A DNA stretch of 64,000 bases from Notospermus geniculatus (Eukaryota; Nemertea; Pilidiophora; Heteronemertea; Lineidae), in the NCBI GenBank assembly GCA_002633025.1, contig NMRB01000145.1, positions 15,438 to 79,437 of the forward strand, read 5' to 3'. Positions 22,853 to 36,500 of the stretch are shown piece by piece. Numbering within the stretch: position 1 is the stretch's first letter; each line of letters starts with the position of its first letter. A program made the position numbers and the translations under genes. The notes beneath the pieces are model-generated. The model searched no databases. It had not been told where the DNA came from and was given only the letters and a program-made list of their open reading frames with translations.

Positions 22853-25800
22853 CTGATAGAGAAGTATCGTAGACATGGAGCTGTGACGTCACGGCGCGAT
22901 AAAAGCCCGTCACCAGCAGATGGCACTTGATTTGAATGCCGCAGGTCCCTTTAATGTCAAAGATACGGCACGTCTAAAAACCCTCTTAACGCCATGGCCC
23001 AGCAGCCATGTTTTCTTTCATGTTTTTCGTTACAGCGGAAGGTGCATTACCTGTATAGTCACGTGACACGCGATTGACGGAAGTGACTAGATGTGCACAA
23101 TAATAATTTGAATTTAATTGATCAGTTGCCGAGGCAGCTATATACACCAATCAAAACTTAGAAGAATCGGTGGCTAATGAATCGTAAGGTAACTTCGGCT
23201 TCCTGCGGTTGGAGCTAAAATCGGGAGTGGATCAATACGAGGCTGTTGGCAAAGAGTGCAGATTGTGAACATGGTTATTTCAGGTCAACAAGCGATCAAT
23301 GTTCGCGGTAGTCCACATCGACTGAATCAGACGAAGACTTTTACATGCACCCATTTAACATGGCGGCGCAGATTTTGCGTTTCAAACTTTTGTAACGAAT
23401 TCTCCTCAGCTGAATAGCTATTTCCGCTTCGAGTGAGATCGGCGTCGGGCTTGGCTGATGAAGCAGTTCGCCTACCCCAAGACTGACCCCCACCCCCCAC
23501 CCCCGGTAGAAAATTCTCGTCGAGAATACCACCAATGAAAATCTCACCATTGGGTCGGACATTGTCATAGAGGCAAAGTGACTGCATCCCACCGTCAGAA
23601 CTTAATTTTGGTGCTTAATTTTGATAAACTACCTCAAAGATACCCAGACATAAACAGGGGGACACTCTTTTCCTTTCTGTAGCATTTTCTCACGGTTGGC
23701 CCAGCGCCATAATACATGTACTTACTAATTGGCAACGCAATTATTGCATTTATTACCAATATTGTCGGATAAATGTCAACCATACGCCACAGCGGAAACC
23801 CCCACACGATTGCAGAATCCCTCTTACCCCGTTACCTTGGGAACCATCGCCATGTTTTGAAATGTCTCACTCCGTACCTCTTTGTACAAGGTAAGAGCGC
23901 AAGGCTTTCTGGGAAGGATTCAGTCGCTTGTGGAAATTAGGTAAACACTCATTCCGTATAAGAGCGTTTTCTTGCTATTACCTTCATGATCGTGATATAA
24001 TTACTTAGCTAATCAGCAATATTGGAGCGGCAGGGTGATAGCAACATGGTCTTGATTATGCATGGATGCTTGCTTATTGATGCACAATATAAACTGTGGG
24101 TATCGAACAGAACGAACAAGAACAAGAATACAGAGGAAAAACTTCCTCAACAGTCCCACACTCTATACAACAGTGCCGATTTTCTCCACTACGTTACACA
24201 AATCAGACACTGTCAGCGACCAGTCGCCGCCATGTTTGACCGCATCACTCCTCCTAATGGAGTTACCGTTAGGAGCCTGATCACAATTGGTAGATATTTT
24301 TCCATTTAACCTTCTGCGGCACTACTTTTCAAGATGGTAACCTTCGAACGATGCTAGAGGGTGTTGGTTAAACCTCGTCCCAAGACCCTCTCTGTGTCAA
24401 GATTGCAACAGCCCGTGATGTAAACGAATGCGTTAAAGTTTGTTGGAAGACGAGGTCTCCAAATTGGTGTATAAAGGAAGGTTTGACTCATGTAAGTCGT
24501 CTAGTAAGTCACGTGATCCCTCTATTTTCTCTCGATGTACAGCCGTCCGGTCGGCCCAAGCGGAGGTGTGGCGCGAAAGTCTACAAACAGAAATTACCGC
24601 CCAATACAGCAAACAATGGCGCTTATATCCTGACAAATATAACGGCTTGAATGCGTCATTATTGGAGTCAAACATAACCAGAGGATGGTCATGGCGGCCC
24701 ATGATTGTAACGCGCATAACATTGGTGAACCGTTTTTTCCAAACATTCCTCCGCACATGCGCAATGACTGGGGAAAGAGTACAGACGTTTGCACGTTTGC
24801 AAGTTTTGAGAGATGACCTGTAAATTGAAGGTCACAAGGTCATGATGTTGACTTTAGTATTGTTCACTGATCAATGCAACCTTGGTTCAGAATTAGATCG
24901 ACAATGACTGGTAAGAGTCAACAATCTCCGCGTCGTGGTCGTTGTTAATACCGTGGTCTGATTCCTTGTTGGCCGCCGTGGCGATCACTTCACCTGAAGC
25001 ACCCTGGCTACCGGCCGCTTGGGCACCTCACCCTGCCCTGGTAATCAATACATAAACTCAATTAGTTGCGTTAGAAACGCCATGTCCCGTTCTGAAATTG
25101 TGAGATGAAGAAAAAAACGGATCAATCTCTGTCGGGCACTCTTTATTCATAAACCAGGGGTCTATCATGTTATGCTGTAGTGATGTTTCTATGGTTTTAT
25201 ATGGATATGTCTCTGAGTGATGCTATCCATCTCTCCAGCTAATAAGTCTTTATCCCTCTGGCATTTCCACAATGGCCTACACGCACCACGCTCATAACAT
25301 TTGAATAAAATCGAGATTAGCATTATGGCATTTCGATGTCGCGAAATCAAGGAACAATCACGTGACAGACCGGACAATTAATGGAGGTATGAACACTTAG
25401 TGGTCACGTGGTATGAACACGATGCAATATTGCTGAATGAAATGGATTCACAGGAGTCAGGTGGCGATTAGACAACAGTATTGATGCAAATCGGTGCAAT
25501 CAAACACCTCCAGATATCCAAAGTTGCTGCAAAAGTGAAAAGAAATGCGACACATTATTGGGCAAACATAAGGTACTAAAACTGCTCTAAGACCCTGCTG
25601 CCCAAAGTTGTGCCCGAGCAAGTGAAAGATCTTACAGCTCGTCATTAATGGTTACAAGAATGGACATGAATACAGCCACGGTGATGTTCCATGGAGAATT
25701 CTATTCAGTTCCTGTCCAGAGTTACATATTGTATCCACCAGTAACTGGTAACACGTAACAGATGATCGCCCAGTCTGCTTCAAAAGTCAGGGAAAGGAGA

Positions 25801-25885
25801 GGTAGTTTATCTTCTCATCAATTACGATTGAAAATAAAATGGAAAAAAATGTAATAAAAAATAAAATTGTAAAAAATGAAGAAAA
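22853..25885. other. No confident gene; upstream of recognised SLC18 exons
   Basis: The TM1-coding exon expected in this direction was not found here. Frames at 24440-24823 (+) and 24433-24756 (-) are mutually antisense and unrecognised. A 48-codon minus frame ending in TAA at 24893 (tail DAEIVDSYQSLSI) looks protein-like, but a TGA closes it upstream and it has only weak acceptors. A C-rich run is at about 23486-23510. Confidence 0.35.
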
Positions 25886-25889
25886 AAAC

Positions 25890-25965
25890 AACCTGTGGGT
25901 ATCGAACCCGGGACCTGCAGCGTTAACTGCGACGTCAAACTACCTTATCCACTGAGGCCCAGTCA
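25890..25965 (-). tRNA. tRNA-like sequence, probably SINE head or pseudogene
   Basis: Read on the minus strand, it has a B-box match GGTTCGATACC and an A-box-like TCAGTGGATAAGG at suitable spacing. A possible anticodon stem GCAG/CTGC lies between them. I could not pair a full seven-base acceptor stem. An AT-rich tract at 25826-25889 adjoins its 3' side. A SINE or tRNA pseudogene is more likely than a working tRNA. Confidence 0.4.
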
Positions 25966-28553
25966 CGGAACTGCCTGACCAACTTAGTGGTGTACATGAC
26001 ACTTCCTTTCATCTCGAACGCTGCCGAAGTGGCGCGCGCAGTAAGGTCGCCGCGCAGTACGTCCCAGTACTATGTCGGAACAGTTCCGCACGGTTGTTTT
26101 CGAGGCGGCTGATTGGTTACGTGATGGACGACATCAAATCATAAGACGAAAACTAATGACGTCATATGCAAAATTTGTGACGAAGTACACAACCGCCGCC
26201 ATTACTACCGTATGAACTGATGAATCTCAAAAACAAGATGGTTGCGATAGCTGCTGGTGAACCGATACGCTGTGAACAGGCCCATTGATTTCTTGATAAA
26301 AATCTATAACCACAAAGCTATTTTAGTCAACTGGAAGTGGGTGGACACTTTATTAGCTGCTTAAATCCTTGATGACTGCATACCATGTCAACGACCATAC
26401 ACGACGGGACCTTTTGCAGTGTATGCCGTTCATCACCAATGATATTTATCTTCGACTCGACAGAAGCATCCTGTATTCTCGCGTTGGAATACGAGATGTG
26501 CGAGATAGTAGCCGCAGATGTGAGTGCATCCCTGTACGAGGAACGTGTTGATGATGGGATGGCCTGACCTTAGATCCTCAACAACAAAACGTGGAAATGA
26601 GTTGCATATTATGTAATCAGTCGATAAGGCATAATATGCAGGGCCGTAGCTAGAAGTGAGGGTGTTGGCAAAAGACAAATTTCTCATTTTTCACCAAAAT
26701 CCGCAGGAAAAACACGTTTTTGTTGTTGCTGTAGGCGGGGGAACATTTGCTCTCCTGCCCCCCCCCCCCGCATACGGCACTGATATGTTGTCAACAGGGA
26801 AGACCATTCCTTCACTCATTTGGGAAGGAAATAGCGACAGATGGATCGTCGTGAATGAACACTGTTCAGAGTCCTCTGAACGACCTGATATGCAGGCACA
26901 ATGAAGATTTTTTCAAAACTCGCAGAAGCCGTACGATGATTGACCACAAGCAGCTCCTCTCCAAATCTATCGACATCACAAATTACAACTGGTAGATTCC
27001 ATCGGGAGCCAATGTTATGATTTCTCAAGCACAAAACGAGCAATCGCGGCAAAATAAACATGGCGTTGATCAGAATGTTTCAAATCGCCATTACTTTTGT
27101 TTCCGTCACCGCGATCTATCGAGGTGTTCTTTCATCGTTTGCGCCTATCATCCTATAGTCAATACACGAACGTAATAACTTCTGATCGGTTTGAGATCGG
27201 TTTGGTCTGCTTATGGAGAAACGATACAAAAGGTGTGACACCCGGTGTGACACGTACGTAGCATACGGTCCATATCTGACAAATTCACACGTTCAAACAC
27301 TCTCAGCCTCGTCTTCAGTTCATAATTCATTAATTAATATGCAAACGAGCCGGAGAAGGTTTCGATACGTCATTACTGAAGTCAAACACAACCCGGAAAC
27401 TGTTAATGGCGTCGACTAATAACCGCAAGGGGTGACGGCCTTCTTCCAAACGTTCACTGGGCCACATTCTCCAAACGCACAGACTTAATCTACAGTATAT
27501 TCCTATCATGCAGCCGTGAGGTCTCCTCGCTTGGCGAATGGTTTAGATTAACAATTTGTCCTGGCTACAGCCGGCAATCTGCAATCTCCATTGGAGGGGT
27601 TCCGTAGAAAGTATACCCTGTGTGATAATCATGTTAGCGGAGAGTTGGCACACTGATAGGTGTGCACGTTTTCTCTTCGATAATAATTACAGAATCGGCG
27701 ACCGAGATGGGGAATTGATCCCGTGTATAATTGCAATTGTAGAAGAATTCGCCGGAACATTTGGTAGATCAGGAGACACTTGGCCGGGAATGGCGGTAGT
27801 AACCAGCGGTTGGAATGAGAACTATGCCTGCTTACAATGTACTGAAACAATTCTCCTACAGGTGGCGCTGTACCCCAAGATGGCACCGATGAAGGTCCAC
27901 TCAGAAGTGGGTCTCTGAGTGTTGTGGAATCCTGTGTCCTCCAATCGTCGCCCAGTACATCGCCGAGTTCAGCAAACATGTACGAGAGTAACTTAATGGG
28001 TATATCATACCAATAACCCACTTAGACCCTCTATCCTATTAAGGGATAAGACATTCCCTCTTTGGTTTCCAATTACCCGACACAAACACTTTATTCCTCT
28101 TGAGGCGCATATTGCATTTAGTCCGAAGGGAAGTCCGAAGGGAAGGATGGAGACAATATCTCAAGCAGTCATTTGATATATAAGTATGAATGGTTCTCGT
28201 GTGGGATACTGTGTTAATCTCTTGACCACCACTGCCGCTCTTATGGACGGGCTGTCCCCAACTACGACGTAAGAGTTTCTCCGCAAGTTGGCTCTCTAGG
28301 GGCAACTCATCTGTAGAAAACTGTGGGCAGCGTATGTTGCCTCTGGTCAAGGCGTAAGCCACAGGAAATCAGGGGCGGATCCAGGGGTGGGATTGGGGTG
28401 TGACCCCCCCCCCCTGCTCGCCCACCGCCAATTTTTTTTCTTCAATAATTTGCGACGTCCAATGAGCAAAAACGCAAGAATAAAGCTTCTGTTTTGATAC
28501 CGAGATGCCAGGAATCGCGTCTACGGCCTTCTCGATTTCAAAATTTTCTGGGG
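25966..28553. other. No recognisable gene
   Basis: A poly-C run of about 13 lies near 26757-26770. The many short frames show no known domains or consistent splice sites. Confidence 0.4.
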
Positions 28554-28893
28554 NNNNNNNNNNNNNNNNNNNNNNNNNNNNNNNNNNNNNNNNNNNNNNN
28601 NNNNNNNNNNNNNNNNNNNNNNNNNNNNNNNNNNNNNNNNNNNNNNNNNNNNNNNNNNNNNNNNNNNNNNNNNNNNNNNNNNNNNNNNNNNNNNNNNNNN
28701 NNNNNNNNNNNNNNNNNNNNNNNNNNNNNNNNNNNNNNNNNNNNNNNNNNNNNNNNNNNNNNNNNNNNNNNNNNNNNNNNNNNNNNNNNNNNNNNNNNNN
28801 NNNNNNNNNNNNNNNNNNNNNNNNNNNNNNNNNNNNNNNNNNNNNNNNNNNNNNNNNNNNNNNNNNNNNNNNNNNNNNNNNNNNNNNNNNNNN
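28554..28893. other. Assembly gap 2
   Basis: A run of n of 340 bases, directly abutting the left arm of a hairpin element, which probably caused the assembly break. Confidence 0.99.
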
Positions 28894-29087
28894 AGGCTCC
28901 AGTTCCATAGAGCTCACGTTGACACTTTTCACGCGCCACGCTTCACGTTTTCCTTTCGTTCCTCGATTCAGCGCACAACGAGACACACATTACCTGTCCT
29001 GTGGCATGCTTTCTCCGAGGAACGAAAGGAAAACGTGAAGCGTGGCGCGTGAAAAGTGTCAACGTGAGCTCTATGGAACTGGAGCCT
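28894..29087. mobile_element. MITE-like hairpin beside gap 2
   Basis: The arms of about 80 bases begin AGGCTCCAGTTCCATAGAGC and end with its complement. The arm also contains GAAAAGTGTCAACGTGAGC or its complement, with only about 40 bases of loop. The left arm begins at the first base after the gap. Confidence 0.85.
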
Positions 29088-31003
29088 TAGAGGGACGAAT
29101 GTAGTGGAGTTTGAAGGGAGTTTCTTTGCTTTTCCTCAGGGGGAATGGTCAGAAGGAAACTGGAAGGAGTATGTCGGTTGTAGCAGAAGTACTGTCTTCA
29201 GGATATGAAGGCAACAACAGCGGATTCCTCGTGACTGTCTCCCGCATGCTTTCCCTGCGATCAGAGGTCGTCGACAAATCCCTTGGCGTTCGTAGACACT
29301 GACCACAGCGCTGTATATTGATGAAAATGTCCATCCCGTCAGCGATACCTTATTCATAACCATCAATTCCACAGCGAGGAATCTCCCCGTGTGGTTATGC
29401 ATAACATTTCGTGTCAAGTTGGCTAAAGCTATTACCAAGAGTAACTTTACTGGAGACTCTTCATCGGCTGTCTCAGATAATTGCACTGGGAAAGTTTTGT
29501 AAGCAGACTGAGGGCACTGGCGCCCAACTGATTGGCTCTTTCCTAAAACATTTCGTGAAACGGGAAAAAAACGACATGGAGCCAAACTGAGGTAATCAGT
29601 GGTTCTTATTGCTCGCTCCCTACGTCACGAGAGGTGACGTGTAGGACGGAGTGCTGAGAATGTCAAAAAGTATGGTTTTAGTACTTACATTGTAAGAAAG
29701 CTTGATTCTCACGTGAGATCCCAACCCTTGTCTGCTACCCAGGGTGCGATAGAGCCATTAGAAGATGGTAAAAACTTGTTCTAATAGTAAAACTGAACCT
29801 TGGAATCACCTGCTTTGTGTGTCGTTCGTTATTTGACAATGTGATACCATCGAATGCATACAGTATGGGAATTTATACGACTAAGACTGTCATTGATGCA
29901 GATGCTGTTAGATTTGGCCGTCAATGAGAGAGGTGAGAAGGCGCTAATCATGGGAATGTGCCTGACTGTATAAAATGTGGTAACGAACCAACGTCATTCA
30001 CACACCATTCACACCTCGCATTATCACCTCCAGCAAAACAAGGAATAACAAACTGAATGGGGTAGACTTGGAGCGCCATCACAATACCATCCGTTAAAAG
30101 GTGTCGCCACGATTAGCTTCCTTTAATTTATTCGACACGATTGAAATATTGACCAATGAACACTTGGCTTCTTCAAATCGGGTCGACCGGAAATAGCCTG
30201 CCACGGTGAAACAGGCTTTCGAAACTTCTGATTGGATAAAAAGGGGGCATTCCTTCAAATCAATGTACACTGTAGTTTCTGTTCCTTACTTCCACACTCA
30301 AACCTTTGATCAAATTTTCTGAAAATTTGATGAAAATGTTGACAATGTGAAATGTATTTTATTCATGTTTCAGAATGGGTGATCGTGATCTGAAGAGTAT
30401 AATCGTAATGAGACTCCTGACTTTCGTGTGACGGTCTCCATCGCCAATTTTGAATGCCAGCCACAGTCAATAGTGGCTATAATTGGGAGCTCGGCTCTAT
30501 CAAAGGCGAGGACAGGGTTGTAAAGACATTTCCTATAAAGAGGAAATTAACCTCAGCGGGTTGTGAAAACAACAAGAAAAAACCCAGAAGTGCTAAGGTA
30601 TGTTAGGATGTCTGATTCCAATGGGTCGAAGAAATTCATCCTGTACAGGAAGACTTTCCCAGCACTAATTAGGCCGTTGTGCCTTGTTAAGAACGCGGGT
30701 TCTCCATCGCTGCGGGAAGCCACCCATCACTCGATTCCGCGCCGATGTGTTTGTAGACAGACAAAAGCAAGCCATAGGGAGGTTTCCCAGCCAGGATTGG
30801 TATTCAATCTGTATTCACTCCCATCTCGTGTCTATGTTGAGTTATGTCTCACGAGTTGACACATTCAGGTAAAACTAGAATCTGTGAATGAACGACACTC
30901 GTATGACTTCTATGACGCAGTTTCAAACGGTACCAGAGAATGTTACATTCGCTATTGGATTTATTGGACAACAATTCAACCGCCACCGATTCGTATCAAT
31001 ATA
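29088..31003. other. No recognisable gene
   Basis: The frame 29136-29585 (-) of 149 codons is the longest, without a recognisable domain. Nothing else can be supported. Confidence 0.35.
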
Positions 31004-31239
31004 ATCGAGAGGTTAACAAACCGCTTCGTTAACGATATCTATATGTAAAATGTTTTAAGGGATGTTTTATCTATATGTATGTTTTAATGAAAAATTTACC
31101 CACGAATTTATAATAAATAAATAAACAAAATAAAACGATAACGCTAACGCTATTTCTGACATACATTTGCAAAAGTAAAAAATAACGTAGCGTTAGTGTT
31201 AGTGTTACCGTTGACGAAGCGATTTCTTAACCTCTCGAT
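31004..31239. mobile_element. MITE-like inverted repeat
   Basis: The ends are ATCGAGAGGTTAACAAACCG and, in complement, ATCGAGAGGTTAAGAAATCG, followed by CTTCGT(T/C)AACG. The centre is AT-rich with AACGCTAACGCTA-type words on both arms. There is no coding capacity. Confidence 0.7.
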
Positions 31240-31786
31240 TTTATTTTGGACACCCGACGAACTAAAACTTTTCCATCAAACAATTTTGGACACCGACGGA
31301 ACAAAACTTAACTTCAATCAGCTCTTACACATATCGTTTAAACCCCTTTTAGCTTATCGATGATCGAACATAACTTAGCAGATCTTTTTTCGGATAATGG
31401 ATCCATATAACGCCCGACTTTCCGGGCAGAATGCGGCAGCCAACCGACGTCTGGCCGGCAGCCTCACCCCAGGCATGTTGTCCCACTCCATCACTTAATA
31501 AAAGCCCGATAAGATGGTCGGAAGTCACCATCCTGTCGCTAATCATATGGAGCGCTACACGTAACGGCATCATTACTGCCGCGGGCTGTGCAAGTCCAGA
31601 TGACAGCGCCGGGCTGGAGCGACTAACACGTTCGTATTGGTGCTAATTTTAGTTGGGAAAAGTAAAGAAACTGCTAATAAATTTAGTGATGTCCATCGTA
31701 CGCCGACATCAGACGGTCAATTTGGAATAATTTTAAGCGATGTGATGTAGATGTGTAGGCCTATAAGATTCAATGTGAATCTGGCC

Positions 31787-31922
31787 TAAGGCCGGGTTTA
31801 CATCGGATGACACGCGACACGAACACGAAGGCGAACAATGGCTTCACAAAGGATTCATCCCCATGACACCTTTGTTCGCCTGCGTGTTCGTGTCGCGTGT
31901 CATCCGATGTAAACTCAGCCTA
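31787..31922. mobile_element. MITE-like hairpin
   Basis: The inverted repeats of about 55 bases include GGTTTACATCGGATGACACG and its complement, continuing through CGCGACACGAACACG and GGCGAACAA. It directly abuts the next element at 31921. Confidence 0.85.
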
Positions 31923-32048
31923 TTAGGGAGGTTTCGCCAGCGCCCGGTTAGGCCATACGACGACGTTTATCTATTGTTTGGGCATACCCACACAATATGT
32001 AAACGTCGTCGTAGGGCCTAACCGGGCGCTTGCGAAACCTCCCTAATA
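31921..32048. mobile_element. MITE-like hairpin, GGGAGGTTTCG family
   Basis: The ends are TATTAGGGAGGTTTCGC and its complement, followed inward by AGCGCCCGGTTAGGCC and TACGACGACGTTTA on both arms. It lies side by side with the element at 31787, sharing or nearly sharing the junction. Confidence 0.85.
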
Positions 32049-33381
32049 TCATGCAAATACGGTGTGTGTCAAGGTCTTATTCGGTTCCGACTGACCGCTA
32101 AACAAGTCGAACGTAAAAAAATCTAACTAAATTCGGACTTCATGATTGCTATGATGTGCCGCTCGTGGACAGAACATGACGGTATCAATGGAATGCTGTT
32201 GATGATGAAAATATTCCGGGAACTACGCCACTGTTTGGACAGTCATGGTGTTATGATGATGATGTACGTTGGAATGTAAACACAGAAAATGGCTCGCATT
32301 ACTGACGGCTGCTATAGTCACGAAGAGTTAGTAATCCACCGATGGCCACAAAGGTTAAAATGATTCGATGATTCCGGAACGAATTTCGACAACAAACCTA
32401 GGTGTGTGTTGGTCACCTTCTTGTCTGTTTTCGACGCACTTGATAATTTAGGCCTACTCCCGTGACCACTTTCGTCACCCATGGACATTCACGTGACTGA
32501 AGACAAGATGTCTGTCTTTCCCCCAACGTTGAAAGCGAAGTGTGTTTGGCCGCCATTCTGACCAACACCACTTTGAATATAAGATCTGCTCTCAACCCAT
32601 ATCATCTTAGTTGGTCAACTCCTTCTAGCCTTGTTATTATTGATAATCGTCTAACACTCAACATGATACCTAATGATTCCATAACTTTGAGGAAGTCAGT
32701 TTTGACCACCAGACTCCGCGCCAGCTTTCGTTTGGGTGTTTTCAACAGACCGAGAAACTATGGCATTAGATCGGTTCCTCTCGGTCGTACGCTAAATCAT
32801 CTCTTCATTTTCCACCGCTCGCCCTTCGAAATCTCCGTGATTTCTGAACAGTTTTCCCCAATTTGAGCATCGTCATCGACTTGCCAAATCCCTGGTGTTG
32901 GCCGACATCGATCCATGGACATTAAACGATAACCGACATGGATCCGTTAATTTCAAAACGGTCTGTCCATCAGCCATGCTTCCGGCCTGCAGCTCCTCTT
33001 GCCTGGCCTGTCATGTACTTTATCGTTCGACTCCTTCATGACTTTATGCAGTGCATCAAACTTCCCATCGTTGCCGTTAAGACAGACATTGGTCTCGAGT
33101 CCATAAAAGCTGCAGTAGCCTACTTCACTGTATAACTCACTAATAAGTCAACTGGTGAACGAATTTTGAGAGCCTTTTCGCCCTCCTTATATTGGAATCC
33201 AATTAACGTCAGCAAATAACCATTAGACAGCTTTAAATATACACATCATTATTGATCAGGACGTGGACCTGTGTCGGGCACTTTACGATCGTTGGAGAAA
33301 TCGTCTCTGTGACTGCAAGGGTTCTTTCTCTTCTACATCTTTGGTCCGCTTGAGACAAACCAGGGGGACTGGGCACAGAGT
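32049..33381. other. No recognisable gene
   Basis: The frame 32540-32866 (+, 108 codons) and its neighbours have no recognised domain. Nothing further can be supported. Confidence 0.35.
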
Positions 33382-33533
33382 TATGCCCGCTGTACACAAT
33401 CAAATTTTTCATCCAATTTTTTGGAAATTCAGATTCCGGGCCTATTGGGGCTTCAATGTACAAACCGGCATGTAGGCCTTTATTGAGCACATTAAAAAAT
33501 TGGATGAAAAATTTGATCTTGTACACCGGGCAT
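33382..33533. mobile_element. MITE-like hairpin
   Basis: The left end ATGCCCGCTGTACACAATC and the right end GATCTTGTACACCGGGCAT are imperfect reverse complements. They continue with CAAATTTTTCATCCAATTTTTT or its complement. The arms are about 40 bases. Confidence 0.75.
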
Positions 33534-36500
33534 TCTCCGTATTGATTCAGAACTCTCCTTTGCACGGTCATAATCCACCGCAACATACCTTTACCCGACA
33601 AAAAAACGTCATTTGAAACAAATACATGTGCCATTAACGTCAAAATGTTACCGTGAGCTGTACAAGTACAAACTCGGGTTCAACGAATCCCGATCACCAT
33701 TCAGAACAAAACACTACCATGACCGACTTGACAAGTGGAAATTATATAGTGCCATTGTGAAGACAGGTTCTAACGTTGTAATATACACAATTGATTTCAA
33801 CATAAAGTGATGTAATTTACAAAGGTATTAATGCCTGTGTCTGTCGGTTAATTAGGTAATGGGGTTGATTAGCACTGATCATTAATTCCCACTTTGTAGC
33901 CTCCTAATCGTTTCACACGACGTCGGTCGACGTCCTGCTTACCATAGGCGTACGGTTTCACAGACCTGTGTCAGAGAATCTAAATGCACCCCGACATGGG
34001 ATGTTTCCCAACAATACAAGCCATGGAAGTATTGACTCCCGTTGTTTGGAACGCACTGGGAAACAGACTCACTGTTTCTCTGTTTGTTGCTCATTGTCAA
34101 GTCGCGCCTTATCAATCTATTGTAATATCACACTGGCACAATGTTACACCGGCGGAAAGTCCTCTATAGGTAACTCTCCATCGCATTGTTAAACATCGCA
34201 TACACTGTTTTTTTTTTAGTTGGACTGAACTTCCTGCGGAAAGCCAGAGAACGAGGTGGCTTCAGATAGGACTCACTACAGATCATTACATTCGTAGACG
34301 CACATGTATCAATTCTGCAGTTTCTATCATTCCATTTACCTGTTCTGATCCACAAAAGGTCCACTTTGCTATGTTATCATTGGGGACATATCAATACATG
34401 AATATGCTTTATTTGTTGCCTTTTCAATCAGTCCCATGATGGTCCAACTTAAATATTGACGCTGGGGACAATTCATGTGGGAATCCATTGATTACCCATG
34501 TCATATAATGTTTTTTCAGGTATGCTTTATTGTACCTTTACTACCCATGGACAGAATGAAAATGGTCACTAAATCGGCATACTATGTTGACGTTTAGTAA
34601 TACTTCAGTGAATGTACCATGCAAGGTCATCTGGTTTGTGACACCGCGGTGTGTGGGATGGGATGTGTCCGTGATGAAGGAAAAGTTCCTTCGCCATTAC
34701 AACTGGGGAAAAAAATCAAAAAACAATTTTTGGCATATTTTCTGCATCAATGAGCACAACACTGGACTTACCTTTCTGTAACTGCAGCAGAACCGCACCC
34801 GAATTGGAAAACAAAAGTCCTCAGAAAAGTTGCAAATCTTTCAAAAAGTATCTTTAAAGTCACTGATAGTTGTTGCTGTTAAGTTATCCTGCGGTTTAGA
34901 ATCAACATTGCGGTCAGTTTCACAGGTGTTGTCAACAGGCCCGAGCATGGGCTAAGTTGACCAAACAGTATTGATCCCTTACCAAAAGTAAGACATCATA
35001 TCAGCCGCAAAATGTATGAATAATTATAAGGAATTCGTTACCATGGAAACCACATCTCAAAGGATTAAAATTTCCGCACGTCAAGATGGCTGATTATGAG
35101 ATCAGGGTATTACGTCATCGCTTTGTGCGTAGATCGATCAGTTGGTGAATTATGGGGTGAATATTCATGATTATGATGCGTCAACATCGATCTGGCGCTA
35201 TCAAAGTTTATGACTGATGGATTAATAAAGGAGTCGGTCGGTAAATGTTGAGGTAGGGCACCGCGTGAGTCCCGGCATGCCGCAAGCTGACAGGTCCATG
35301 CTTTTGAACTGATTACCCTATTCCATAAGAGGCAAGATATGATTAAAGGGCTGAATAATAAGCCGTCGGGTAGCAGTCTACCCGACATCAACTATAGAAT
35401 GGTTAATTAAATAGCATGGATAACATCTAACCATCCACATTTCATGGCCGTGTTTTTTACCCAACCTGTAATTCGTTCGGACGATAAGGGCAAAAGAAGA
35501 TAGGAGAATACTTTTTTTCTTGAATATTTCCTGTCTGTCGTAGACAAACTCACAAAATCGTCACATTCAGCTCGGTCACGGCGAAACGAGAACGATGACT
35601 TCCCTCGCGTTGACAACAAATCTAGCACCTATCTTTCGTCCATCAGGTCCACCCACTCCCTGAAAATTTCGTATTGATAGCCAGAGATGACATCAAAATA
35701 GACGAGACAATACGGGCAAGTTTAGTGTACGTGTAAACGATCGGACGGGTGAATGCGTCATCAGTCAAACGGCCATAATATACGGGGATCTCAAACGCCC
35801 ATCAAAACACAAGCAACGGATTCCATGAATATTTACGCACATTTATTTGAGGTATCAGAGAATGGTGATATTCAGGCAGGGATTCCAAAGCTATCCCTGT
35901 AATTTTCCTCCGAAGCCCCTGAGATCAGATTAATTGTCATGTATTGATTTGTTAGGGTAGGTGACGATAGCAGACCTCGCCAATAATGGAACGGCGTTGT
36001 TGAAGGCGGCTTGTGAATCTCCTCTGACGGGATCTCTCTTGCTTGTTAATAGCTTGTCCCAGGCGAGGTACTCCCTCAAGTGCCGTATGGTGATGACAGT
36101 GATTTTGTAGCGGCGGATGTGAAATAAATGCTGCGGGTATGAAGCGAGATCGAAGTTCAAACGGGCGGTCCGACTTGAAAAAAAATCAACAAAATGGCGG
36201 AACTAAATCTCCGTGAATGAGAGAATGCCAACTTTTTCAGCATTGGATTCCGAGGACGGAAATGCGCGAAACATTTTTTTCTTGGCCGCTGGATGCTTTT
36301 CAAAAGCTCCCTGCTGGCGCCATTTTAAACATTTCCGGTGAATCGTTTTTTTCAAAATTATCCTGGTTCTGAATCCTTTGATAATTCGAAATGCAGGCTG
36401 AGTAAAAGTCAGCCTACACGAATCACATGAATACGACACCACAAACGAGGCTTTCTATTCGACAAGTTAAATGGCAGAAGTTGAAGTGTTACTTGAGGCA

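Noticed and set aside
24893-25046. Protein-like minus-strand frame ending DAEIVDSYQSLSI
   Set aside because: A TGA closes it upstream and no convincing acceptor with a pyrimidine tract precedes it. It could be a terminal exon but support is too thin.
29136-29585. 149-codon minus-strand frame
   Set aside because: No recognisable domain, composition like translated intergenic DNA, and no splice context.
32540-33135. Possible retroelement remnant suggested by adjacent medium frames
   Set aside because: No reverse transcriptase, integrase or gag motif could be seen.
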